Of a stretch of 64,000 nucleotides of DNA, positions 8,764 to 17,379 are shown in pieces (within the stretch, counting starts at the first letter, position 1; each line of letters begins with the position of its first letter). The DNA lies in contig NZ_BMQP01000024.1 in assembly GCF_014648175.1 (NCBI RefSeq), forward strand, positions 1 to 64,000. The letters are read 5' to 3'. Below the pieces are notes generated by a model, which did no database searches, was not told the DNA's origin, and saw only the letters and a program-made list of their open reading frames with translations. This DNA is from Planobispora rosea (GTDB lineage: Bacteria > Actinomycetota > Actinomycetes > Streptosporangiales > Streptosporangiaceae). The position numbers and the translations under genes were made by a program.

Positions 8764-8807
8764 CTCCTCCTGTCCCCGGCGCGTCACAACCCCGGGGACA
8801 GGAGGAG
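8764..8807 (+). promoter_or_regulatory. 16-bp hairpin that encloses the kinase ribosome-binding site
   Basis: Perfect 16-base arms (CTCCTCCTGTCCCCGG at 8764-8779 and its complement at 8792-8807) enclose a 12-base loop. The right arm contains GGAGGAG, the Shine-Dalgarno sequence for the ATG at 8811. The structure may terminate ccsB transcripts, hide the kinase ribosome site, or both. There is no T-run. Confidence 0.7.
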
Positions 8808-8810
8808 CGG

Positions 8811-11800
8811 ATGAGTTCTGGGCTGATCGACGGGGATCCGCAGCGGCTGGGCGGCTACTGGCTGGCCGGACGGCTGGGCGCCGGAGGCCAGGGGGTGGTC
8901 TACGAGGCGTACGACGCCGAGGGCCGCCGGGTCGCGGTCAAGGTGCTGCACGGGGACGCCGGCACCGACGCCGAGCTGCGCCAGCGGTTCGGCCGTGAGG
9001 CGACCGCCGCCCGGCAGGTCGCCTCGTTCTGCACCGCGGCCGTGATCGACGCCGACCTGGACGGCCCCCGGCCGTACATCGTCTCCGAGTACGTGGAGGG
9101 TCCCAGCCTGCGCAGGGCCGTGAGCGAGGGACGCCGATTCGGCGGCGGCGACCTGCACCGGCTGGCGACGGCGGTGGCCACGGCGTTGACCGCGATCCAC
9201 GATGCGGGGGTGGTCCACCGGGATCTGAAGCCGGACAACGTGCTGCTGGGCCCGGACGGTCCCCGCGTGATCGACTTCGGGATCGCCCGCACCGCGGACA
9301 TGTCGCTGACCGCGACCGGGATGGTCACGGGGACGCCCACCTACATGGCGCCCGAGGTGTTCTCGGGGGAGCGCGCCGGGACCGCGGCCGACGTGTTCGC
9401 CTGGGGCGGGATCATGGTGTTCGCGGCGACGGGCACGGACCCGTTCCAGGCCGAGACGCTCGGCGCGGTGATGCACCGGGTGCTCTCGCACGAGCCGCGG
9501 CTGGACGACCTGCCCGAGGGGCTGCGGACGCTGGTGTCCGCCGCGCTCGCCAAGGACCCCCGGGCCAGGCCGTCGGCCAGGGACCTGCTGCTCGCCCTGG
9601 TGAGCGGCGGCGGCGGGCTCGACACCGCGCGCCTGCTCGTGGCGGGCAGCGACGCCGGGGCCCGGATCCGCGGCGACTCCGACGATCCCGCGCTGGGCAG
9701 TCTCGCCGAGGACTGCTACGCCGCCCTGGGACCGGCCGAGCGGGAACTGGCTCCCCAGGTGTTCCTGCGGCTGGTGACGGTGACCGACGACGGCCAGCAG
9801 ATCCCGCGGCGGGCGCAGTGGGCCGAGCTCGTCGACGGCCGGGACGAGCAGGAGGCCGCCGCCGTCCGGCGGCTGCTGGACGTCTTCGCCTACCTGGTCG
9901 GCCGGGACGACCGGGAGGTGTGGTTGTCGCGTCCGGCGCTCCCGCTGGCCTGGCCCCGGCTGCGCCAGTGGGTGCGGGCCAACTGGGAGGGGCTGCGGGC
10001 GCATCGGGAGATCCTCTCCGCCGCCTGGCGCTGGCACGCCCAGGGCCGCCGGGACGGGGACCTGTTCCAGGGCGGCAGCCTGCAGAGCGCGATGACCTGG
10101 GCCGCCACCGGACGGCGCGACATCACGCTCAGCACAGTGGAACGCGACTTCCTGGAGGCCGGCACCGCCCTCACCCGGCGCCGCGCCCGCCGCAACCGGT
10201 TGATCTTCTCGGCGCTGGTGGTCCTGCTGGTGGTGGCCCTGGTGGCGGGGGCGGTCGCCGTACAGCAGAGCAGGATGGCCGACGCGCGCGCCGTCACCAT
10301 CACCGCCCAGCGCGACGAGGCCCAGGCCCGGCAGCTGGCCGCCACGGCCGAGTCGCTGCGGGTCTCCGACCCGCTGCGGGCGATGCTGCTGAGCGTGGCC
10401 GCCTGGCGGCTGGCCCGGGTGCCCGAGGCCCGGGCGGCCCTGACAGGCTCGCTGACCCAGTGGGAGACCGCGACCTTCCGGGACCCGGCCGTCTCGGCGC
10501 GGACGGTGCGGGCGCTGAGCCGTGACGGGCGCGTCCTCGCCAGTGCGAGCGAGGGCCGGGTCAGCCTCTGGGACGTGCGGACCGGCCGGCAGATCACGAG
10601 CTTCTCCGGCGTGGAGAAGGACCTGCACGAGATCGAGCTCAGCCCGAGCGGCAGGCTGCTGGTCACGGTCGGCAGGGAGCGGATCCGGAGCTGGGACGTG
10701 ACGACCGGCAAGCCCCACGGCCCGGGGCGCGCCTACCCGGGTCAGGGAGACTACGACCTCGCCGTCTCCTTCGGCCGGTCCGAGGACTGGGTGGCCGTCT
10801 ACGGCGGGCAGGGGCTGGCGGGCGTCCTGCACACCGGGACCGGCGAGCAGCGGGACATGCCGGCGACCGTCTACGGGACGTGGGCCGACATCGCCCCCGA
10901 CGGGCGGCGCCTCGTCAGCGGCGGTTTCGACAACCAGCCGGCGATCGTCGAACTCGACACGATGCGGGTCGTCCCGCTGGGCGCCGCGTGCACGTGCTCC
11001 TCTCCGGTCGCCTACAGCCCGGACGGCCGGACGATCGCCCTCGCCAAGGGTGAGAAGGTGGAGCTGTACGACGCGGCCACCGGGTCGACGACGGACCGGT
11101 TCTCCGGCGTCGACCAGGGGAAACCGGTGTTCAGCCCCGACGGACGGCTCCTGGCGTCGGTGGGGCCGGACGAGATCAGGGTCCGGCGGCTGGCGGACCG
11201 GCGGCTGCTGCTGTCGTACAAGCTCGACGCGGACCTGTGGCCCACGGTGGCGTTCGACCCGGACGGACGCACGCTCCGCTACCTCGCCGAGGACGGCGTC
11301 ACGGCCCTCGACCTCTCCCCCGTGACCGGCTCCGGCACCCGCACGCCGGCGTTCGCCGACGGACAGTTCGACGTGCTCAGCCCCGACCTGCGCCTGGCTG
11401 CCGTCAAGGAGTACGAGGAGCGCCGGGTCCGGCTGGTGGACACCCGCCGGAACACCACCGTCGCCACCCTGGAGCTGGGAGCGGGCGCGGCGGACGAGTT
11501 CGCCCAGATGCTCTTCAGCGCCGACGGCCGCCGCCTGGTGGTCAGCACCGGCAAGGAGAGCGAGATCAGTGTCTGGGACACCGCGACCTTCCGGCGGGTC
11601 GCGCTCCTGTCCGCCGGAAGGGACAACACGGTGGGGCAGAACCTGGCGATCGACGCCACCGGGAGCACGGTGGCGGCCTACGTCAGCGCCCTCGACGGTG
11701 AGATGTCACACAACGAGCTCCGGTTGTGGGACGTGGCCACGGGGCGTCAGCGCTGGAGCCGCCGCGAACTGGACGGCGCGCTGATGTTCACGCCGGACGG

Positions 11801-12359
11801 CCGGGCCGTGGCGGTCACCTCCGGCGACCGGCGGCTGCTGGACGCGGCGACCGGCGAACCGTTCGGCGCGCCGTACGGCCCGCCGCACAGCCAGGGCAAC
11901 ATCGTCGTCGCCTTCGACCGGGACGGCTCCCGCTTCGCCGTCGCCGACTCCGTGGGGCGCGTCTCGGTGTGGGAGACCGCGAGCAGGCGCCGGGTGGGCA
12001 CGGTGCTGCGGATCGGCACCGGGCTGGACTGGGGCACGATGGCCTTCTCCCCGAAGGGGGACGTGCTCGCGGTGGAGTCCGGCACCCGGACGGTGCGGTT
12101 GTGGGACATCGCCACCGGCCGGAGACTGGGCGGTCCTCTCCGCACGGGGAGCGGGCCGCTGCTCGGCGTGACGTTCACGGCGGACGGCTCCCGGCTCGTC
12201 ACCGTGGACGGCGACGGCAGGCGGGTCGAGCATCCGGTCGATCCGGAGGCGACGGCCGTCGCGGTCTGCGCGCGGGCCGGACGGACGCTGACCCCGGCCG
12301 AGTGGCGGGAGCACCTTCCCGGGACGGCCTACCGGGACGTGTGCGGGGCCCGGCGGTGA
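8811..12359 (+). CDS. Membrane Ser/Thr protein kinase with WD40-like propeller
   Basis: A 1182-residue Hanks-type kinase. The glycine loop is GRLGAGGQGVVYEA, the ATP lysine is Lys44 (VAVKVLHG), the catalytic loop is HRDLKPDN (Asp138) and the metal site is DFGIAR (Asp155). A linker region of about 190 residues precedes a transmembrane helix near 462-485. The remaining ~700 residues contain many WD40-like blades (SPDGRxLAS and LWDxATG motifs), placing a beta-propeller sensor outside the membrane if the kinase is cytosolic. The ribosome site is enclosed in a strong hairpin. Targets are unknown; the neighbouring cytochrome genes are the only contextual clue. Confidence 0.92.
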   Translation: MSSGLIDGDPQRLGGYWLAGRLGAGGQGVVYEAYDAEGRRVAVKVLHGDAGTDAELRQRFGREATAARQVASFCTAAVIDADLDGPRPYIVSEYVEGPSLRRAVSEGRRFGGGDLHRLATAVATALTAIHDAGVVHRDLKPDNVLLGPDGPRVIDFGIARTADMSLTATGMVTGTPTYMAPEVFSGERAGTAADVFAWGGIMVFAATGTDPFQAETLGAVMHRVLSHEPRLDDLPEGLRTLVSAALAKDPRARPSARDLLLALVSGGGGLDTARLLVAGSDAGARIRGDSDDPALGSLAEDCYAALGPAERELAPQVFLRLVTVTDDGQQIPRRAQWAELVDGRDEQEAAAVRRLLDVFAYLVGRDDREVWLSRPALPLAWPRLRQWVRANWEGLRAHREILSAAWRWHAQGRRDGDLFQGGSLQSAMTWAATGRRDITLSTVERDFLEAGTALTRRRARRNRLIFSALVVLLVVALVAGAVAVQQSRMADARAVTITAQRDEAQARQLAATAESLRVSDPLRAMLLSVAAWRLARVPEARAALTGSLTQWETATFRDPAVSARTVRALSRDGRVLASASEGRVSLWDVRTGRQITSFSGVEKDLHEIELSPSGRLLVTVGRERIRSWDVTTGKPHGPGRAYPGQGDYDLAVSFGRSEDWVAVYGGQGLAGVLHTGTGEQRDMPATVYGTWADIAPDGRRLVSGGFDNQPAIVELDTMRVVPLGAACTCSSPVAYSPDGRTIALAKGEKVELYDAATGSTTDRFSGVDQGKPVFSPDGRLLASVGPDEIRVRRLADRRLLLSYKLDADLWPTVAFDPDGRTLRYLAEDGVTALDLSPVTGSGTRTPAFADGQFDVLSPDLRLAAVKEYEERRVRLVDTRRNTTVATLELGAGAADEFAQMLFSADGRRLVVSTGKESEISVWDTATFRRVALLSAGRDNTVGQNLAIDATGSTVAAYVSALDGEMSHNELRLWDVATGRQRWSRRELDGALMFTPDGRAVAVTSGDRRLLDAATGEPFGAPYGPPHSQGNIVVAFDRDGSRFAVADSVGRVSVWETASRRRVGTVLRIGTGLDWGTMAFSPKGDVLAVESGTRTVRLWDIATGRRLGGPLRTGSGPLLGVTFTADGSRLVTVDGDGRRVEHPVDPEATAVAVCARAGRTLTPAEWREHLPGTAYRDVCGARR

Positions 12360-12376
12360 GCCCGCGCGGGACCGGA

Positions 12377-12402
12377 GCCCCGCCGCGGAGCGGAGGCGGG
12401 GC
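12377..12402. terminator. GC-rich hairpin between convergent genes
   Basis: Eight-base arms GCCCCGCC and GGCGGGGC with a 10-base loop lie between the kinase stop and the end of the convergent small membrane protein gene. No T-run follows, as is common in high-GC actinobacteria. Confidence 0.45.
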
Positions 12403-12419
12403 CCCGCGGGGCGGCGGGG

Positions 12420-12761
12420 TCAGTCCTCGTCACGCAGGCGCCGGTCGAGGTCCTTGAGGAACTCCGGGTCGTCGTCGGGGCCCTTGGGGGCTTCCGGACG
12501 GGGTCTGGGTGGCCTGGGGCCCAGGGAGCCGCCGCCGTCGCGGAAGATCGTCCTCGGGGCCCGGGGGCCGAGAGGACGGCCGAGCAGCAGCCAGAACAGG
12601 CCGCCGACCGCGAACAGGAGCACCACGATGAGCACCCAGAGGATCTTCGGGAGGTTCCTGGCCTGCTCGTCCGGCGTGGTGATCACGTCGAACAGGCAGT
12701 ACAGCCAGAAGGCCAGCAGTGCCAGGCCGAGAAGCACGGACATGCCCGAACTGTAAGCCAT
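12420..12761 (-). CDS. PLD nuclease N-terminal-type small membrane protein
   Basis: About 113 residues. Two hydrophobic segments (LLGLALLAFWLYCLFDVI and ILWVLIVVLLFAVGGLFWLLLG) flank a short TTPDEQARNLPK loop, the pattern of the PLDc_N domain, followed by a Pro/Arg/Asp-rich cytosolic tail. This family is a standalone membrane protein of unknown function in actinobacteria. The ATG at 12761 gives the best match to the family's N-terminus; in-frame alternatives are a GTG at 12815 and an ATG at 12743, and none has a clear ribosome site. Confidence 0.75.
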   Translation of the reverse strand: MAYSSGMSVLLGLALLAFWLYCLFDVITTPDEQARNLPKILWVLIVVLLFAVGGLFWLLLGRPLGPRAPRTIFRDGGGSLGPRPPRPRPEAPKGPDDDPEFLKDLDRRLRDED

Positions 12762-12856
12762 CACGGGAGCAGGTGCGTCGGGGACGGGTGTTCGGGATGA
12801 CGCGCGGAGATCCACGACGTACGGTGTAACCCGTTGCCGCTTTCCCTGGGGGCGCA

Positions 12857-13687
12857 GTGAACACCGACAGAGGGCGCCATCGGCGACGCTGGTGGCAGCG
12901 GGGACCGTCGCACCGTGTGGACGGCGCCGTGAGGGAGGCTCCGCGTGAGGCCTCCCGTGATCCCGAGCGGCGGGCGCGGACGGTGGCGGCTCCCCCGGTC
13001 GACCGCCCGCAGTACACCTGGCAGGACTTCGAGCTGGCCGACGAGCGTCCCCGGGCCCAGCCCAACAGCCCGGACGCCCCGGGCCTGGGTGACGGACTGC
13101 GGCACTGCGGGCCGCTGGAGCGCATCCTGCACCGGCAGTGGGACGTCCGGAAGGGCCCGCCGCCCCCGGAGGTCGTGCGGGCGGTGGAGAGCCTGGCGCG
13201 GCTGCCCGACCGGTTGAAGGTCATGTTGACCACCGGGCTCGACGGCATCTACGTCGGCGCGGGCGGCGTGCCCGACCTGGACGACATGGGCTACCTGCGC
13301 GGCGCGCCGCTGCCGTCCGGCCGGGCGACGTGGGACATCTGCGCCGGAGCGTACGGCGACCGCAAGGTCGTGGTGGGGGACCGGCCCTCGCCCACCCCCG
13401 ACGTGATGATGCACGAGATCGGTCACGCCCTGGACGACGTGGACGCCCCCTACGAGGGATGGGTCTCCGACTCCCCGGAGTTCGCGGCCCTCTACGAGCG
13501 CTGCGTCCCCCTGCTGACCTCGGCCTTCCACCGGCAGTCGGGCGGTCTGGGCCGCAAGGAGTTCTTCGCCGACGCCTTCGCGGCCATCGCCTCCAGGCAA
13601 CGTCCCGCCCTCGTGGACATGCTGAGCGGGGACACGCGGCTGGCGCTCGATGTCATGTTGTTCTTCAACCGGCGTTACGGAATCTAG
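12857..13687 (+). CDS. Lethal-factor-like zinc metalloprotease domain protein
   Basis: A 276-residue protein with a basic N-terminus and no signal peptide. The C-terminal half has the zincin motif HEIGHALD, and a downstream KEFFADAFAA segment supplies a likely third ligand glutamate, the arrangement seen in anthrax lethal factor-like peptidases. The domain also occurs in polymorphic toxins, but here no secretion or repeat region precedes it and no immunity gene is recognised. A small acidic protein of 79 residues follows after ten bases, probably co-transcribed. The substrate is unknown. Confidence 0.75.
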   Translation: MNTDRGRHRRRWWQRGPSHRVDGAVREAPREASRDPERRARTVAAPPVDRPQYTWQDFELADERPRAQPNSPDAPGLGDGLRHCGPLERILHRQWDVRKGPPPPEVVRAVESLARLPDRLKVMLTTGLDGIYVGAGGVPDLDDMGYLRGAPLPSGRATWDICAGAYGDRKVVVGDRPSPTPDVMMHEIGHALDDVDAPYEGWVSDSPEFAALYERCVPLLTSAFHRQSGGLGRKEFFADAFAAIASRQRPALVDMLSGDTRLALDVMLFFNRRYGI

Positions 13688-13697
13688 GTGATCTGGG

Positions 13698-13937
13698 ATG
13701 TACGTCATCCGGCTCGCTGACGGGACCCTGCGCGTGCCGCAGAGCCTGTCCAGCGATGACGGGCGTCTGATCGGCAATGCCTACGTGGAGCTCTCTCCGG
13801 GCGATCCGGACTACGATCGCTGGCTGCCCGAGGCGCTCACCGAGGAGGAGATGGCCGAGCGGCGGCGCCGGTGGCGCGAGGAGAACGACGAGCTGGAACG
13901 GGAGTTCCTGGCGTTCAAGGCAGAGCAGGACGGCTAG
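13698..13937 (+). CDS. Small acidic protein, function unknown
   Basis: A 79-residue protein. The N-terminal half is short beta-like strands (MYVIRLADGTLRVP). The C-terminal half is a strongly charged helix (EEEMAERRRRWREENDELEREF), likely a coiled coil. It starts ten bases after the metalloprotease gene and is probably in its operon. It could be a partner or inhibitor of the protease, but nothing in the sequence proves that. Confidence 0.6.
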   Translation: MYVIRLADGTLRVPQSLSSDDGRLIGNAYVELSPGDPDYDRWLPEALTEEEMAERRRRWREENDELEREFLAFKAEQDG

Positions 13938-14059
13938 GGAGTGCCGGACGCCGCCTGGGCGCCTGGACGGCGCAGAGGACAGCGTGAAGTGACTCCATGG
14001 TGACCCTGCGGCTTCCGGGTAAGGCGCGCAGGATCACCGATGGGGTGACGCCGTAGGTG

Positions 14060-14281
14060 TCAGACGCGGGGAGACTCGCCCGCCGGCCGTTCGGCCGTCA
14101 GGACGTCCTCGCCGCGCAGAAGGGCGTGCACTTCCGACTCGCGGAAGCGACGGTGCCCTCCGGGGGTACGGATGCTGCTGATGCGGCCTGCCGCGGCCCA
14201 GCGCGTCACCGTCTTTGGGTCGACCCGGAAGAGGGCGGCAACCTCTCCAGGTGTCAGCAGACGCTCGCTGCTACTCTCCAC
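14060..14281 (-). CDS. BldC-like MerR-type DNA-binding protein
   Basis: About 73 residues, essentially a single winged helix-turn-helix: LLTPGEVAALFRVDPKTVTRWAAAGR followed by GGHRRFRESEVHALL, very close to the BldC developmental regulator of streptomycetes. The GTG at 14281 is chosen because GGGGGAG lies five bases upstream; an ATG six codons earlier lacks a site. Whether it is the true BldC orthologue or a paralogue cannot be decided here. Confidence 0.85.
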   Translation of the reverse strand: MESSSERLLTPGEVAALFRVDPKTVTRWAAAGRISSIRTPGGHRRFRESEVHALLRGEDVLTAERPAGESPRV

Positions 14282-14411
14282 AATCTCTCCCCCTCGCATC
14301 CCGCTTCCTGCCAGCGGGCGGACAGGTAACCAGTGTGCCGAGCGAAGCCTGATTTATCCGTGCTTTTCATCAAAGATCACGGGTTGTTATCGACTGACTG
14401 CCCGATTGTTA

Positions 14412-14417
14412 TATGAT
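14412..14417 (+). promoter_or_regulatory. AT-rich -10-like element in the bldC/DUF4229 divergent region
   Basis: TATGAT occurs in an AT-rich patch (about 14350-14460) within the 278-base divergent intergenic region 14282-14559. No good -35 is seen at the right spacing. Nothing else convincing is present in this stretch apart from the TAGCCT element before 14560. Confidence 0.25.
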
Positions 14418-14547
14418 AGAGCCTCTTTGGGACTCTCGTGGGTGTTTCTTTACGTAACTGATGTGTTGGGCACACTAGCAGTGCTCGTGCCAGATGCGAA
14501 GAGCGCTCATGTCGGCGCCGTCCGTGCGCCGCCTCAAAGAGGTGGCG

Positions 14548-14553
14548 TAGCCT
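14548..14553 (+). promoter_or_regulatory. -10 element of the DUF4229 gene, leaderless type
   Basis: TAGCCT lies 6 bases before the GTG at 14560 with no ribosome site between. Confidence 0.4.
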
Positions 14554-14559
14554 CGACAT

Positions 14560-14757
14560 GTGCATCCCGCCATCGTCTACACCCTGTGCCGGATCCTGCT
14601 GCTTGCTGTGAGCGCCGGCGTTCTTTACCTTCTCGGCCTGCGCCACCCCCTCTACCTGATGGTCGGCGCGTTCCTCGTCAGCGGGGTGGCCAGCTATGTC
14701 CTGCTGTCCAAGCAGCGTGACGCGATGAGCGCGCGAATCGCCAGGAATCGGGAGTGA
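14560..14757 (+). CDS. DUF4229 small membrane protein
   Basis: A 65-residue protein with two transmembrane helices (residues 5-26 and 29-49) and a short basic tail, matching the actinobacterial DUF4229 family, often found near menaquinone genes. Function unknown. It abuts the convergent propeller gene: the stop ends one base before that gene's stop. Confidence 0.75.
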   Translation: MHPAIVYTLCRILLLAVSAGVLYLLGLRHPLYLMVGAFLVSGVASYVLLSKQRDAMSARIARNRE

Positions 14758-16008
14758 TCACGGCAGCGGGAACATGCCGATCCGGGCATGGTACTCGCGG
14801 CCGAGCCGGATTGTGTCACTACCAACGAGTAGCCCTCCTCGATGGGCAAGAAAGGCCTTGACGCCGATTCCCCGTTCTCGCGTGGGATTCCACGCCAGGG
14901 CCTTGCCGGTGACCGGATGGATCGCGCCGATGCCCGGCCGTTCGACCGCTCCCGGCCCCGCCGAGTCGGATCCGCCGGGGTTGTCGAGCCAGCGCTGGTG
15001 CCCGCCCACGTAGACGGCCGCCCCCGTCACCGCGACCGAGTAGAGCGAGTCGCCGCCGGTGAAGTTCACCCAGGTGGGCGCGGTGTCGCCCCGGGAATAG
15101 GTCTCGAAGCGCGCGGCGCTGTCGCACAACCTCCGCGGCCCGCCGGGCCCACCGCTGGTGACGACCACGAAGTAGCTCCCGTCGGGGGCGAAGTCCAGTC
15201 CTCTGACATAACTGGGGAAGGCGGGCATGCAGGCCGCCGCGTAGGCGTCGGTCCGCCAGCCGGCGACCTTCGCGCGGGGGGCGGTGATGTCGATCAGGCC
15301 GAGCTGGGGACGCGAGTGCCCGTCGAGAGTGGTGAAGTTGCCGTCGACCGCCAGGCGGTCCCGGCCGAGCGCCAGCGCATACACCTTGACCCGGGAGCCT
15401 CTGGGGCTGCCCGGCCTGATCGTGAAATCCGGGCTCACGGCGCCGGTGGCGGCGTCCACCCGGGCGAGGGCCGTACGGGGGGTGCGGCCGATGTGGGTGA
15501 AGTCGCCCCCCAGGTAGAGCTGGGACCCCCGGCGGGCCATGGTGCCGACCGAGCCGCCGTGGGCCTGGGCGCGGAAACCGCTCACCGGAGAGCCGTCGGA
15601 CAGCCGCAGCCGGGTCACCTTCGCGGCCGCGACCCCGCCCACCTCGGTGAACGCGCCGCCCGCGTAGACCGTGCCGCCGGTGCCGGAGGCCAGGGCGTTG
15701 ACCGGCCCGTCGAGATAGGGGGCGAAATCCGGCAGGATCCGTCCGGTGGCCAGGTCGTAGGCGAAGATGTTGTCGCGCTCCAGGACCTGCGTGCTCCCGG
15801 CGTCGCGCACCTCGCTGAACGAGCCGCCGACCACCACCGTCCCGCCCACCAGGGCGATGGCGTTGACGATGCCGTCGAGCACGTGCGGAGTGGTGTTCAC
15901 CGGGTCGGCCGAGACGACCCTGCTGTGCGTGACGGTGCCGGCGACGGCGATCCCGGCGGGAGCCAGAAGCACGATCGCCGCCAGTATCGGAACGGTTCGG
16001 GCAAGCAT
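14758..16008 (-). CDS. Secreted beta-propeller repeat protein
   Basis: A 416-residue protein with a clear Sec signal peptide (hydrophobic residues 4-22 ending AVAG). The rest is a series of propeller-like blades with recurring GGSFSEV, GGAFTEVGG, GGDFTHIG and GNFTTLDG motifs, the pattern of the delta-60/DUF5122 type repeats. Four cysteines could form disulfides. The ligand is unknown. The divergent neighbour is menG, 77 bases away. Confidence 0.8.
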   Translation of the reverse strand: MLARTVPILAAIVLLAPAGIAVAGTVTHSRVVSADPVNTTPHVLDGIVNAIALVGGTVVVGGSFSEVRDAGSTQVLERDNIFAYDLATGRILPDFAPYLDGPVNALASGTGGTVYAGGAFTEVGGVAAAKVTRLRLSDGSPVSGFRAQAHGGSVGTMARRGSQLYLGGDFTHIGRTPRTALARVDAATGAVSPDFTIRPGSPRGSRVKVYALALGRDRLAVDGNFTTLDGHSRPQLGLIDITAPRAKVAGWRTDAYAAACMPAFPSYVRGLDFAPDGSYFVVVTSGGPGGPRRLCDSAARFETYSRGDTAPTWVNFTGGDSLYSVAVTGAAVYVGGHQRWLDNPGGSDSAGPGAVERPGIGAIHPVTGKALAWNPTRERGIGVKAFLAHRGGLLVGSDTIRLGREYHARIGMFPLP

Positions 16009-16073
16009 TCACCAAGTCCTAGCAGACTCAGGGTTATCGCGCGGCTACTTTCCGTGGATTATCCGGGCGGCCA

Positions 16074-16079
16074 TAGGCT
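16074..16079 (+). promoter_or_regulatory. -10 element of menG, leaderless type
   Basis: TAGGCT lies 6 bases before the ATG at 16086 with no ribosome site. Confidence 0.45.
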
Positions 16080-16085
16080 TGTCCC

Positions 16086-16814
16086 ATGACGCGCGCTTCG
16101 CTGGACAAGCAACCGCACGAGGTCGCCTCGATGTTCGATCGCACGGCCCGGCGCTACGACCTGATGAACGACCTGATGTCCCTGGGGCAGGACCGGTTCT
16201 GGCGCAAGGCCACCGCCGCCGCGGTCGACGCGGGTCCCGGTGAGCTCGTGCTCGACCTGGGCGCGGGCACCGGCACCTCGACGGAGGCGTTCACCGCCCT
16301 CGGCGCCCGGGCGATCGCCTCGGACTTCTCCCTGGGCATGCTCCGGACCGGGGTCGAGCGGCTCGGCGGGTCGGGCCTGTCCGGCGGGGGCGTGAACGGG
16401 CTGACCTTCGTCGCGGGGGACGCGCTGCGGCTGCCGTTCGCCGACGACAGCTTCGACGCGGTGACGATCTCCTTCGCCATCCGCAACGTCAACGACACCG
16501 AGCAGGCGCTGCGGGAGATGCTCCGGGTGACCAAGCCCGGCGGGCGCCTGGTGGTCTGCGAGTTCTCCCGGCCGGTGGTCAAGTCTTTCGACTTCGTCTA
16601 CAGCCGGTACCTGGTCAGCATGATCCCCGTCATGGCCAGGATGGTCAGCTCCAACCCCGACTCCTACGAGTACCTCGCCGAGTCGATCAAGGCGTGGCCC
16701 GGGCAGGCCGAGTTCGCGCGCGTCATCCAGCGGGCCGGATGGAGGAAGGTCGCCTGGCGCAACCTCTCGCTCGGCATCGTCGCCCTGCACCGCGCCTGCA
16801 AGCCCGCGTCCTGA
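16086..16814 (+). CDS. menG: Demethylmenaquinone methyltransferase
   Basis: A 242-residue UbiE/MenG SAM methyltransferase catalysing the last ring methylation of menaquinone. The N-terminal MFDRTARRYDLMNDLMSLGQDRFWR signature region, motif I LDLGAGTGTS and the FAIRNVNDTEQALREMLRVTKPGGRLVVCEFS block are intact. The pathway link to menJ, nuo and the polyprenyl synthase downstream is clear. A hairpin at 16814 overlaps its stop. Confidence 0.95.
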   Translation: MTRASLDKQPHEVASMFDRTARRYDLMNDLMSLGQDRFWRKATAAAVDAGPGELVLDLGAGTGTSTEAFTALGARAIASDFSLGMLRTGVERLGGSGLSGGGVNGLTFVAGDALRLPFADDSFDAVTISFAIRNVNDTEQALREMLRVTKPGGRLVVCEFSRPVVKSFDFVYSRYLVSMIPVMARMVSSNPDSYEYLAESIKAWPGQAEFARVIQRAGWRKVAWRNLSLGIVALHRACKPAS

Positions 16815-16837
16815 CCCGGAGCGCCGTTGCTCCGGGT
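16814..16837. terminator. Hairpin between convergent menG and the FtsK-like fragment
   Basis: Nine-base arms ACCCGGAGC and GCTCCGGGT with a 6-base loop start at the menG stop codon. It probably serves both converging genes. Confidence 0.6.
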
Positions 16838-16866
16838 CGTCCCGCCGGTCCCGGTCCCCGGCACGG

Positions 16867-17379
16867 CTACCGCCGGAGCTCCAGGACGACGATGTGCCCC
16901 CAGCGGTGATGGGGACGGACGGCCGCCCCGGTGGCGAAGCAGGCGACCCTGATCTCGGGGAGGTAGTCCTCGAAGAGTTCGGGGCTCATCCCGGATCTGC
17001 ACCAGAGGTACATCTCCACCCGGCCGTCGCCGTACGGGACCGTCCCCGCCACCAGCGGCAGGCGGCCCTGCGGCGTCCGGAGCGAGGTCCTCAGGCACAG
17101 CCCCTGGAAACGGTGCCGGACGACCAGGGCGTGGAGCTGGTCCGCGGCCATCCGCCGGGCGGGCGCGTAACCGACCCCCGCGACGAGCGGCAGCAGGTAG
17201 GCGGCGAGCCAGACGGGGCGTTCGGCCAGCACCGGCACCGCGGCGGTGACGGCCGAGCCGGCGGCGAGCTCCACGCGCCAGCGGATGATCCTCCCCAGCC
17301 AGGCCAGCGGCCCCGCCGTGCGGGGGATCCGGGAGTGGCGCCGGGGGTGACCCGACCATCCGAGCGGTTCGCTAGCCAC
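16867..17379 (-). CDS. FtsK/Tra-translocase N-terminal-like membrane protein (no ATPase)
   Basis: A 170-residue protein with a basic N-terminus, two hydrophobic segments near residues 40-75 and a C-terminal domain (RLPLVAGTVPYGDGRVEMYLWCRSGM then FEDYLPEIRVACF and RWGHIVVLELRR). In my recollection of the family this matches the membrane and linker part of FtsK/TraB-type DNA translocases of actinomycete conjugative elements, ending where the ATPase would begin. No Walker motifs exist here or downstream. It is either a remnant or a free-standing accessory subunit. The GTG start overlaps the upstream 50-residue gene by 8 bases. Confidence 0.55.
   Translation of the reverse strand: MASEPLGWSGHPRRHSRIPRTAGPLAWLGRIIRWRVELAAGSAVTAAVPVLAERPVWLAAYLLPLVAGVGYAPARRMAADQLHALVVRHRFQGLCLRTSLRTPQGRLPLVAGTVPYGDGRVEMYLWCRSGMSPELFEDYLPEIRVACFATGAAVRPHHRWGHIVVLELRR

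Noticed and set aside
14377..14646. 89-codon minus-strand frame between bldC and the DUF4229 gene
   Set aside because: It overlaps the divergent promoter region and the DUF4229 gene, and shows no conserved features.
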